Assembly (NCBI RefSeq): GCF_000004075.3
Contig: NC_026657.2
Span: forward strand, 29,358,408-29,422,407
From: Cucumis sativus
Lineage: Eukaryota; Streptophyta; Magnoliopsida; Cucurbitales; Cucurbitaceae
Direction of reading: 5' to 3'
Length of the DNA: 64,000 nucleotides
Notes under the pieces: generated by a model
Seen by the model: only the letters and a program-made list of their open reading frames with translations
The model's database searches: none
What the model was told of the DNA's origin: nothing
In this document: positions 47,352 to 59,000 of the stretch, piece by piece
Layout: every line of letters begins with the position of its first letter
Numbering within the stretch: position 1 is the stretch's first letter
Program-made: the position numbers and the translations under genes

Positions 47352-49372
47352 TTGACGGTAAAACAGTAAAATTGCAAAATAAAACTGTTTCTATTTCTTA
47401 AAAAGAGAAAGGGCAACATGATCGTACTGTGTGGTTGGTTGTTTGTGAGGTGGTGGGTGGATGTAATTTTAGTTAGAGGGCGGCGGTGTTCCGGCGAAAA
47501 TGGGCGGGTGAGAGTGTCCCTTTCGAAATGGGAGGCGATGTTCAATCTCGGAATGGTTCAGTGTTAGTCGGCTTTTGGCAGACTGAAACTGATTTTGGGT
47601 TAAAGAAGAGGATCCCCCTCAATTTCACGGCAGCTTTGAAACATCAAATCCCACTTTCCTTTTCTTTTAATACTATTTTCATAGATACCCCCATTTTACT
47701 TTCTACATTTCTTTTTCTTTTTCTTTTGTTTTGTTGTTATTGAAATAAATAAATAAATAAATAATAAAATGGGGGGGGGGAATGAAAAAGAAAAGAAAGG
47801 AAAGAGAAGTTGAGAAGATAAAAGGGAGGTAACGCATCACTGACAAAAGCAGAGGAGAGGGGGAGAAGGTGAAGGTGGTACAGATTTACAGAGAAAAAAG
47901 AAAAAGGAAAAAAAAGGTCGAGTCTCTATCAAACTCCGTCACCTCGGGCCGCGAAATCCGGACTACAGTCCACTCTCTCTATCCTTCCCATTTCCAAAAA
48001 CTCTCACAAAATAAAAGAAAAAACATCCCATCTTCATTTTCATTTTCATTTTCGCTTCTCCGGGGCCACCGCAACCCAACCATTCCTACCTCCCCTCTTC
48101 TCCTTTCTCCCTCTTTCCTCTTCTAATTCTGCGCCCTACCCTCTTCCCTTTTCTCTCCCTCCCTAAACTACCTTCTTGCCTTCAATTTTACGCCTATAAT
48201 CACAAGACTTTTTAATTCTTTTTTTAAAAAACAATTTTCATAATTCAATCTTTTTTAAGTAAAATTTAAATTTATTTCTTAAATTTAGAATTTTTATAAA
48301 TTTAAATCTAAAACCAATAATTGTATAATTTAAATATCAACCTTTTATCCTCAAACTAATAAGTATATTAATTTAAATTTTAAATTTATATAAATATATA
48401 AATTTGAATGGAACTTTTTTAAAATAACAAAATAAATTAAAATATTTACTAGTTATAATAAAAGTTTAGATTCTATGACCTATATCAATAACTATCAGTA
48501 TTTGTCGTAGGTTGTAAATATTTTGTAAAATCTACCGTTTTAAAAAATTCTCCAAAATTTAAATTTAAAAAGTATGGAATTAATATTTGTTAACTCTTAC
48601 CCGTATTATCTACCAACAGTTTTAAATATTGTTTGTTAACTTTAAAATTTTATTGGCTAAAAGAATTGCAACTTTTTTAGAAAAAAATAAATATGAAAAC
48701 TAATTTTGTACTTGCAAGATTTATTTTCTTAGGATACCATAGTTTGGAGGTTAACTTTATAAATTCAAAAGTCACCACGTTAATGCTATCTACAATGGCT
48801 GTCTTTTTTACAGTATATTTACTATTTTTTGACAATAGCATGTACCTCAATTACAAACTGTTTTCTGTATTCAATATCTCCATTTCAAAAACAAATTTTA
48901 TAGTATTGTAATTTTTTTAGTGCAATAACTGTGGAAAGAAAAATTGAACACTTTACTTTTTTATTAAAAGACATATGCTAAACTCATTTTAATGTTATGT
49001 TAATGCTACAAAACTTAAGAGTTAAAATTGAACTATTATGGGCATATTTAATCATATGAGTAGAGGAACCAAATTGATTAGAGTAAATGAGTGGGAGTGT
49101 GGAGAGTGGCGCAGGTTAAGCGGTGAAACCAAGCTTAAAAGCTCTATACGCCATTAAACGCCAAGCAACACCCACTCTCTTCTTCCCTTTCCCTTTCTTC
49201 TTTTTTTTTTTTCCTCTGTGCAGCAGTTTCTGATTCTCAGCTGTTTCGCTCTGTCTCAATCGTCCCTTCTGGCTTTATACATATATATGTAACAGTGACT
49301 AAACGAAAGCCTAATGCTGCGTGCTGTGGCCTCTGCCCCTTGCCCCCAGTGGAACACCCACTCTTTCCTCTT

Positions 49373-49403
<31 letters not shown>

Positions 49404-50246
49404 TCATTATATTTACCTCTTTAGCCTTTTCAAATTCCATCCTTCCCTTCCTCCTTCCATTCTCTCTCCTTTTCTAGCTTCTTAAACGAATTGGGTTTCC
49501 TTTTCTCTCTTTGTTTCTACACATTTTGATTCTCTTTTGGCTGTGGATGCTCGTACTTACCACTCCCAGTGTATTTCCTCTTCTCTCTTTTCCCTTTTTT
49601 CTACTTTTTATTGTGTTCTCAAGGACTGAAATTGTTCTGATGGTTTGGTTGTAGTCCTTTTTCGAGAATGGAAATTCTGGGTTGCTGTTTTTGTTTAATT
49701 CTGTTGAATTTTGCTGATTTTTTTTGGATGGGGGACAGTTTTTGGTGTAGAATTCAACTGGGTTTCGTTTGAATTTTGGTATTTGTATATTTATATACTG
49801 TTTGGTTGTGTCTGGTTTGGTTTGTTGTTTAGTTGAGGTTGAATTTATCTTTCTGTTATCTTCATGGCACAGTGAAGGAACTTCTTTTGTGGAATGTATG
49901 AACTGTGAAGTAAATTTTGGCCAAGTTTTTGTTATGGATTGCTGTGTTTAGTCAGTCTTTTCCCTGAATTTTATTTCCATTCTGTTCTCTTCTTATGATC
50001 AGTCCTTTTATCTTACATATTGAAATCATTTTTTAGATACTATAAAGAAGAAGGCTCTGGGAAGCTAATAAATGAAGCACATATGAACTATTGGTTTGTC
50101 CTTGAAGGCTTGAATTTAGCAGTGAGTGGATGGAACAATGCTTAAAAATTGTGGGAGAATATAGTAGTAGAAAGAAGAAATTTTACTTTGAACTTACTTG
50201 TAAGGCTATACAATAAATAATAATAATAATTAAAACAACTTACTTC
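47352..50246. other. Region between tRNA and the AS1-type gene
   Basis: 47,450-48,170 is richer in GC and pyrimidines than its surroundings, with an (AAAT)n patch and a G10 run (47,769-47,778); it looks like a leader or promoter but no coding gene follows. 48,200-49,060 is AT-rich with nothing seen. From about 49,100 a promoter- and leader-like stretch with (TC)13 leads toward the AS1-type frame. No R2R3 MYB motif was found in any frame here. Confidence 0.5.
49377..49402 (+). repeat. (TC)13 microsatellite in the AS1-type leader
   Basis: CT-type run in pyrimidine-rich sequence about 850 bp before the AS1-type ATG, as is common in plant 5' untranslated regions. Confidence 0.85.
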
Positions 50247-50879
50247 ATGGCCACTTCCAATGGGGGATTTCTTCAAACTGATTCATCCACTTCACCACCA
50301 TCTCTTCCTCCTTGGCTTTCCAACTCCAACGGTGGCTCTTCGCTCCGACCGCCTTCCCCATCAGTCACCTTAACATTATCTTCCCCCACAGTTCCAGCCT
50401 ACACTCCCATCCCCTGGTTGCAACAGCCAGACAGAATGCCAGAAAACATGCCTCTTGTATTAGGCAATTTAGCACCTCAAATGTCAATGCCATCATGTGG
50501 TGGTAGCCTCTTTGCTTCTGAGCTCGTCGAGTGCTGCCGAGAGCTCGACGAAGGCCACCGTGCTTGGGCAGCACACAAGAAGGAAACAGCATGGAGGTTA
50601 AGAAGACAAGAGTTGCAATTGGAGTCGGAGAAGGCGTCTCGGATTCGACTGAAGATGGAAGAGGTTGAAGGGAAAGTAAAAGCTCTTAGAGAAGAAGAGA
50701 AGATTGCTTTGGAAAGGATTGAAGCTGAGTATAAGGAACAATTGGCAGGGTTTAGAAAAGATGCTGAGGCTAAAGAACAAAAGTTGGCTGAGCAATGGGC
50801 TGCTAAGCATATGAGCCTTACTAAGTTTCTTGAGCATATGGGATGCAGGACTAGAATTGCTGAGTCAAGTGGGAGGTGA
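50247..50879 (+). CDS. AS1: AS1/PHANTASTICA C-terminal half, MYB domain absent
   Basis: Single-exon 210-residue frame. It matches the C-terminal half of ASYMMETRIC LEAVES1/PHANTASTICA, the R2R3 MYB repressor that acts with AS2 to silence KNOX genes in leaves. The match covers [12 protein letters not shown], the Pro/Ser-rich linker with [10 protein letters not shown] and IPWLQQPDR, and then the conserved coiled coil. The coiled coil runs [69 protein letters not shown] (about residues 90-205). Full-length AS1 is about 365 residues with the two MYB repeats in the first ~125. Here the frame begins exactly at the internal Met of the remembered 'VVMANSNGGFL' stretch, and the sequence upstream has no MYB or linker homology. 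A promoter- and leader-like region is still present. It may be a truncated gene, a truncated second copy, or an assembly deletion. The coiled coil alone could still dimerise. Confidence 0.8.
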   Translation: MATSNGGFLQTDSSTSPPSLPPWLSNSNGGSSLRPPSPSVTLTLSSPTVPAYTPIPWLQQPDRMPENMPLVLGNLAPQMSMPSCGGSLFASELVECCRELDEGHRAWAAHKKETAWRLRRQELQLESEKASRIRLKMEEVEGKVKALREEEKIALERIEAEYKEQLAGFRKDAEAKEQKLAEQWAAKHMSLTKFLEHMGCRTRIAESSGR

Positions 50880-53010
50880 GAAAACCACTTGCCACAGTTT
50901 CAAGTTTTGTGATTGCCTCTATGAATTTCTTCATGGGAAATTCTCTTTCCTTTTCAATCTCTCTTTTCTTTATATTTTTACTTCCATTTTGTATCCATTG
51001 ACATCTGAAATTATGCATCAATGTCATCCTATATTTGCTTTGTAATTGATACTCTTGCAAGCAAAATGTCAAGTATTTATTTTGATTCTGCTTAACAAGT
51101 CCCCTCACCTCTTTTAATCTTACTAAACATTTGTTTAGGATATGACATTAGAAATAGCATTGAACAAACTCGAATTTGAAGCATTAACACAACCAAATCT
51201 GAGTTGACTCAAACCTTTATAATCAGTCCCAAATCAACTAACTTGTTTTACTTTACAAAAGAGAAGATATACCAATGAAATTTCATCGACGATGTGTCAG
51301 AAATTTCAGAAAATATATTAGTAAAAAACTTATGTGAACTTAGGTAATATCAATTATCACATGAGTGATCAATATTATTGATCAATAACCGACTATTTCC
51401 TCATTCACATTTTAATATGAATAGCTAGAATAAAGACTATCTCGAGGTAGTTAGCGTATACTCTATTACTCTATTTTTTTTGGAGTTGAAAGTCTTAAAA
51501 TTATGGAAATATGACGATATTAATAACAATAAAATAAAATGTAAAGTTTTATCTAAGTCAGTAGAATGCCAATGTGTATGAACACCAATTAAGAAACACT
51601 ACACAACCACTTTCATGATGTAATTTATAATTTAAAATCTAGAGACATTTTGTGGTTGATAGGGTGGTTGGTCATATTGGATACCACATTCAGTAACCTA
51701 TCTTTGAAATATTGATGTTCTCACTGTATTGGATGCATAATTTAATTCCTACCTAATCTTTTATAATAACATATTTAAATGCTACAAATATTAATTAAAC
51801 ACAAAAGACCATAGTTCTAATGTCGTATCTAAGAAATAATGCATTATGGTTGTTGGTTGCACATTCAATACTTTATGTAGTTAATTTTATTTAGTGAAGA
51901 AGTAAAACTCAGTATCAATTGTGGTCTAAAAACAAATTCGTATCCGATTCTAAGTTATAAATTTTGCCACATAATTTATCACACTGGAGCAACGTTTCAA
52001 ATTTGCTACATAGTATACTAGATATCTACATGGGTGGAACTTAAGATTGTGGACCATATAAACGACTTAGGGTAGCTTGAATACCAAGTCCACTGTTTAT
52101 TTAAATACACGTGGACTAGACACACATTTTCTTATAATCACATATCAATTTCCTTTAATTCTATTATTTTCTATCAACTTTATATTCAAAAAATGGATAA
52201 TTACAAAATGTAATTATAGGTTTCAAACCAACTTAACCCCACAAAAACTGAATGACTGACGGACTCTCTGAATGACTGACGGACTCTTACTTATAGATAT
52301 TGAACTCAATTTGAACCTTTACTAAATGAATTATCAATTTTGTGAAAAGAAAACAGATAGCTAAGGATGAATCCTAATAGACAACGTAGACTAACTAATA
52401 TATATGGAGGAGGAAGAGAGAGAGAGAATGAGGTGGGCCAGGAATGTGAAATGGGCCTGGGCTGTTGCAAACGAGAGTCATTTTGTTACAATTCACCGAC
52501 TCTAAGCATTGCATGAGACAAAAAATGATATGAACTTTATAAAATTGAAAGGAAAAGAAAAAAAAAAAAGGAACAATAGTTACGCAACCGAAGAAGATAC
52601 GATCAGGATCAACTACTTCGCTTCGAAGGGTTTCTGCAATTTTCTTTTTTGTAATTTTCAACGACTTTGGACGCAAATTTATTCCTTAATACTTACCTTC
52701 TTCGATGAACTTTTCTGTGGACGATGTTTATTTCTCTCTACGTTGTTTCTGGTTCTGAAATTTTGTGAATACACCCAACTTTTTTTTTTATGCCAAGAGG
52801 GACAAACAAGATAATCTCAGTCTTGAATTTCACTCCTACGAGATTGAATGATCGAGGTGGAACGAATTGGAGGATTGAATTTTAGGGTTTCGGATTTCTT
52901 GTTGAGGAGTAGTTGTTGGCTGGAGTTGAAACCTGGGGAGTACAACCTCTCGGTTACGGCGCTGTTTTTGTTGCGCTGACTGGCTGGTGCCGTATTGGCG
53001 CTCTCGGAGA
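50880..53010. other. Intergenic, AS1-type gene to PRT6
   Basis: AT-rich spacer with no gene recognised. A 20-bp perfect tandem duplication lies at 52,248-52,287. From about 52,580 the sequence becomes the PRT6 promoter and 5' leader. Confidence 0.5.
52248..52287. repeat. 20-bp perfect tandem duplication
   Basis: Two head-to-tail copies of CTGAATGACTGACGGACTCT, about 725 bp upstream of the PRT6 start codon. Confidence 0.92.
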
Positions 53011-56000
53011 ATGGATGAAATGGATATTGGCTCCCCTTCTGAATCTGCGCCACTTAAGCCGCGTGATCGAATTCTACGGGTAATGCTAGATTTTCTTTTT
53101 TCATTTCTTGTTTGTACATTGTATTTGAAATACGGCGCTGATTTAGATGGGGTTGTTATTTTTTAGTCCCATGTATTCTGTTGCTCATCCTGCAACTAGT
53201 CGTTTATGTTGTTGTGTTACTTTGTAAACTCGTTTATCGTTATCTGTTATTGGATTTTCTGTTCAATTTCGACTTGGATTTGGGATTGTGTAGTGTGTCG
53301 ATTAAATTATGGGTATCATCGCTTTGCCTCGTTTATAATTCTGATTCTCTTTATCAGCGGCTTGCTGTACTTGGAGTTCCTGATGAGCTATTGGATCAAC
53401 TTTTTCGCGGTCTAGTTACTTTTGTTAAGGACAACAAGTTTCTTATACCGGAGCTGGTATCTGCAATTTTGCCTACTGATGTCGAAGTGGTAGAAGTTAT
53501 ACGAGATGCTATACCTGGGGCAAAAAAATCTCTAGCAGGCCCAACCATGAAAGCTAATTTCCGTGAAAGCATGATGTGGTTACAGTGGTTGATGTTTGAA
53601 AGTGAACCAGCTTATGCTCTGAAGAACCTGTCAAAAATGAGTGTTGGCCAGCGTGGTGTATGTGGTGCTGTTTGGGGACATAATGATATAGCTTATAGAT
53701 GCCGAACTTGTGAACATGACCCAACTTGTGCAATTTGTGTCCCTTGCTTTCAGAGTGGAAACCACCAGGATCATGATTACTCCATAATTTATACAGGTGG
53801 TGGTTGCTGTGACTGTGGTGATGCCACGGCATGGAAGCGGGAGGGGTTTTGCTCAAAGCATAAAGGTGCAGAACAAATACAACCACTTCCAGAAGAATAT
53901 GTTAAATCTGTAGGGCCTATACTTGATGCACTCTTCACATCTTGGAAAAACAAACTCTTATCTGCAGAAGATATTAGCGTGGAAGACCCTAAATTGAGTG
54001 ACCGTGTTACAGAGCATAAAAAGGTTGCAAACGAGTTAACATTTGCTGTGGTTGAGATGCTTTTAGATTTCTGCAAGCACAGTGAAAGCTTACTCAGCTT
54101 TGTTTCAAAGAGAGTGATTTCTTCAGCTGGCTTGTTGGATATTTTGGTGAGGTTAGAGAGACTGTTAACTGATGGCGTAGTGAAGAAAGTCCACGAGTTA
54201 CTTCTTAAATTGCTGGGAGAGCCTGTATTTAAATATGAATTTGCAAAAGTTTTTTTGAATTATTATCCTACTGTTATCAGTGAAGCTATAGAAGACAGTA
54301 GTGACCACGCTCTTAAAAAGTATCCACTATTGCCAACTTTCTCAGTGCAGATATTCACTGTTCCAACACTTACTCCTCGTTTGGTGGAGGAAATGAACTT
54401 ATTGTCTATCCTTTTGGGATGCTTAGAAGATATTTTCATTTCTTGCGTAAGCGAAGATGGTCGCTTGCAGGTAAAGCACCCTTATTTTCAGCTCTGAGCA
54501 CACAGTCAATTGTTGCCTTGCTTAATGTGTTTTTAATAGAGGATAGATGTGGTATCTTCACTTATTTAGACTCAGGCAACTAAGTACCATTGAATTTTGT
54601 AATTATAATTGAGTTATTAATAAGTATCCTCCCCCTTAAGGACTTCCTATGTTAACAACCACAACAAGAACAATTTTCAATTAGTCTTTTTGGTATAGTT
54701 CTGCCTTTTGCTTTCATATTCTTAATCTTTTTCCTTTTCCTTTTCTTTTCTTATCCAGAAAAATGATTTTTCCTTTCCGTATATAGGTTGTAAAGTGGAG
54801 TAATTTGTATGAAACCACCATCCGTGTAGTTGAAGATGTCAGATTTGTTATGAGTCATGCTGTAGTGCCCAGATATGTAATCTATCAGCAGCAGGATATC
54901 CTAAGAACTTGGTTGAGACTGCTGACTTTTGTGCAAGGAATGGATCCTCAGAAGAGAGAAACAGGCCTCCATATAGAAGAAGAAAATGAAAATGTCCATT
55001 TGCCTTTTGGTTTAGATCATTCTGTTGCTAACATTCATTCTCTATTGGTGAAGGAAGCATTTTCTGCTGCTAGTAGTAGTAGTTGTGAAGATTCAGCTGA
55101 TGCAATGTATTTCCAAACGTACAAGCAGAACGTAGACGACATAGATAGTGTTAGACATGCTAAAGTAGGACGTCTATCACAGGACAGTGCTGCATGTAAT
55201 GTATTGGGAAAGAGTAGTGCATCCACATCTGCATCAAGAGTTGATGACGTGTGTTCAGATGCAATATCATCAACTATTATGTGGCTGACTTACGAGTGTT
55301 TGAAGATTATTGATAGTTGGTTGGGAACTGAAAATATATCTGGAAGCATTCCAAACATGCTTGATGAGAGCATTAGTCTAGCCCCTAGTTGCAAATTTTA
55401 TTCATTGAGAAAAACGTCTGCCCTGGCATCAAAGAAATTGTCATACAAGATGGAGAAGGGTAAATTTGAGAAGCTTTCTAGAAGAAGCAAATACCATAAT
55501 AGACAATATTCCTCTCGTATGTACAGTGGCCTTCAAATGAGTATTGACAATGAGCATGGTATAAGTCTTGGAGAAGACAACCACTTGATGGATGTGACCA
55601 ATGATACAGTTACTGATGAAGACTATGCCATGGAGATCGATGCTCTACATTTCCTAAGCTTATCTTCTTGGCCAAACATTGTTTATGATGTTAGTTCACA
55701 GGATATATCTATTCACATCCCATTACATCGGCTACTTTCCTTGCTTTTACAGAAGGCGTTGAGAAGCTGTTTTAGTGAATCTGGGGTGCCAAGTGCAACA
55801 GGTGCTAGTTCCTCAAATTTGTCATCTGAATATGTGGACTTCTTTAAAAGTGTTCTTACAGACTGTCATCCATTCGGTTTTTCTTCATTTGTTATGGAGC
55901 ATCCTCTACGCATTAAAGTTTTTTGTGCTGAGGTTAATGCTGGAATGTGGCGGAGGAATGGAGATGCAGCCCTATTGTCATGTGAGTTGTATCGATCGAT

Positions 56001-59000
56001 CCGGTGGTAAGTTAACTTTTAGGGAACAAAGCACTTATGTTCTATCTTCTCATTTTCACACGGTTTAAGGAAACTTGCTTCTTAATGGCTTTGCAACAGG
56101 TCAGAACAATGTCTGGAGCTTGATCTCTTTCTATTGCAGTGTTGTGCGGCAATGGCTCCACCTGATCTTTATGTCAGTAGAATTTTAGAACGCTTCCGAT
56201 TATCAAACTATCTTTCACTGGATGTTGAACGCCCTAGTGAGTATGTACTCATCTATTACTTCGACTTGGAACATATTATTTTCTAAATTCGGGTGCAATT
56301 CAAAACCCTTGTTTAATGCTGCTAGGAATTATTGATTATAATATCCATATCTATCTATATATTCATAATTTGTAAAGAAACCTAAATTTCATTGAATTGT
56401 TAAAAATTTGCAATAATACAGAAATCCAAATTTCCACACAACATACTCGAATACTCCATGTACATCATTCATTTGGATTTTTTTAAACAATTTTAAGAGC
56501 TTGGTATTATTCTTTTCGATCGAAGTTCTTTATTCTCATTTAGGCCTCCTTTGTGTGCTTGATTTTTTGTATGGCCTTGGGCATTCTTTCATTTTTCTCA
56601 ATAGAAGCTTAGTTTCTCATTAAAATATTAATAATAACAATCATAGCAACAACTCTCCCTTTATATTAAGCCGTAGTTTAGACATTCCTTCATGCACAGA
56701 GGTGTTGAAGATACTTATTAGGTTATAATACATTTGACAATAATAACTTATCATAGAAGTAACGTTAACATTCATCTCCGTTTTTTGGTATTTGAACTAC
56801 TCCTTATAAAAAGTTCTTAAATTTTTGCAATTGTATGAGATCAAAGGAATACGTTCTGTAGATGTGATAATTCTATGAGACAGCAAAATACATCACAAAA
56901 GTGTTGAGAAAAAGATGGAGCAATATATACTATTTGTCAAATTATTTGGGTGTTGATAATTGTATTTTAAACAAATTTATATAATGGTTGGGAGCGGAAT
57001 TGCAATCACGTTGAACTATATGTACTTTATAATTATCCCTTTCAGAAAGCAAATGTTTTGTTTTTAAAATTTTCACATAAGGTATGAAACAACTATTCTT
57101 CAGGTACGAGCCTATTTTAGTGCAAGAGATGCTCACATTGATCATACAAGTAGTCAATGAAAGGAGATTTTGTGGACTTACAGTTGCTGAAAGCTTGAAG
57201 AGAGAGTTGATTTACAAGTTGGCAATTGGAGATGCTACTCATAGTCAACTTGTAAAAGCACTCCCTCGTGATCTTTCCAAATGTCATCAGCTGCAGGAAA
57301 TTCTAGATACAATTGCTGTCTATTCCAATCCCTCTGGATTTAATCAGGTTATGCCCTTCACCAGTTTGGGATTTCTGATACTTATTTTTGCTCATTGTTA
57401 TTTCTCAAGGTATAAATTTGTTTCAGGGGATGTATTCTTTACATTGGAAGTATTGGAAAGAGTTGGATCTGTACCACCCTCGTTGGAGTTTACGGGACCT
57501 GCAGGTTGCTGAAGAACGATATTTGAGGTCATGTGGTGTATCTGCTTTGACCTCACAGCTACCTAAATGGACAAAAATCTATCCTCCTTTTAGAGGATTG
57601 GCTAGAATAGCTACTTGTAAAACAGCCCTTCAATTCATTCGTGCTGTACTGTTTTATTCTGTTTTCTCTGAGATATCAACTAAATCACGGGCTCCAGATA
57701 GTGTCCTGTTAAGTGCTCTGCACTTGCTAGCGTTGGCATTGGACATCTGCTTTCAGCAGAAGGAATCAAGTGACCAATCATTTGATGCTCCAGATTCTAT
57801 TCCTTTGCTTCTTTTTGCCACCGAAGAAATTGACGAGGGTTTAGCATATGGTTTTGGCAGACAAAGCTTATTATCTCTTCTTATTTTGTTAATGAAAATG
57901 CACAAGAAAAAGGAAGGTCGAGAAAACTTGTTGGAGGCTGGAAGTTGCAACCTGTCCTCTCTGGTTGAAAGCTTGTTGAAGAAATTTTCAGAGATTGATT
58001 CTCATTGCATGGGAAAAGTTCAGCAACTTGCCCCTGAAATTCTTGGTTACTTGTCTCAATCTGTACCTACTAGTACTACCAGTAGACCGACCGAAACTTC
58101 TGATAGTGAGAAGCGGAAGGCAAAGGCTCGAGAGAGACAAGCTGCTATATTGGTAAGATGTTTTCTTTTTGTTAAGTACCTTTTTTTTTTGTTTATTTCT
58201 ATTTTTTTAAAACGGAAAATGAGCCTCTTTATTAATACTAATAAATGAGACTAAAGCTCAAAGTAATGAACCTTTTCTTTCAAAGAAAAATATTGCTTTC
58301 CATTTGATAGATAATTGTCTTGTATTTGGAAGGCTTCTTTTTGTTCTGACCTTGTAAAGGTTAAGTTGAAGTTAAATTTTCTTCGTAGATTGTAAATTCA
58401 TTGCCCATTGCCCTTTTATGCCTTGTCTACCTTGGTAAACTATGGCTACACTTAAACTTGGGGATGATGTCCTTTTATGCCTTGTCTACCTTGGTAAACT
58501 ATGGCTACACTTAAACTTGGGGATGATGTTTATTGTACTTTCTCTTCCAAATGAACTTCATTCTGAACTCCTTGGGTGGTTGTCTGCAGGAAAAAATGAG
58601 AGCCGAGCAATCAAAATTTTTGGCCAGTGTTGATGCCTCTGTGGATGACGATGATACAGAATTTGGGCAAGAACCTGAGAAACCCAATGTCAGTGACAGT
58701 GCTGAACAATCTGAAACAGTTTGCTCGCTTTGCCATGATTCTAGTTCCAGTGTTCCTATTTCTTTTCTGATTCTTTTGCAGGTATGCAGTTAGTTGTTTG
58801 TATTGTCTGTCAACTTCATTTTATTTCCCCATTTGGTTTCTTTTCATAACTTGATACATCCTTTCCAGCTTTCTGTTCTGATTTTAAAATTATATCTTTC
58901 TTAAACAAGAAATCGAAGCTTGTGAGTTTAATTGATCGAGGTGCTGTATCATGGGATCAACCTTACTGCAGAGATGAACATACCTCAACAACGTCAAAAA

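Noticed and set aside
47342-48126. Several open frames of 67-85 residues between the tRNA and AS1
   Set aside because: They follow from skewed pyrimidine/purine composition, overlap each other on both strands, and match nothing known.
53181-53357. Upstream extension of the PRT6 exon 2 frame (hydrophobic start)
   Set aside because: It is intron 1 reading through. A TATCAG acceptor at 53,357 and exon 1 (53,011-53,079, ending RDRILR) join in phase to RLAVLGVPDELL, the expected family start.
58442-58633. Small frame starting MATLKLGDDV in PRT6 intron 6
   Set aside because: It is produced by the 59-bp tandem repeat in the intron. The real coding resumes only at 58,590 in the PRT6 frame.
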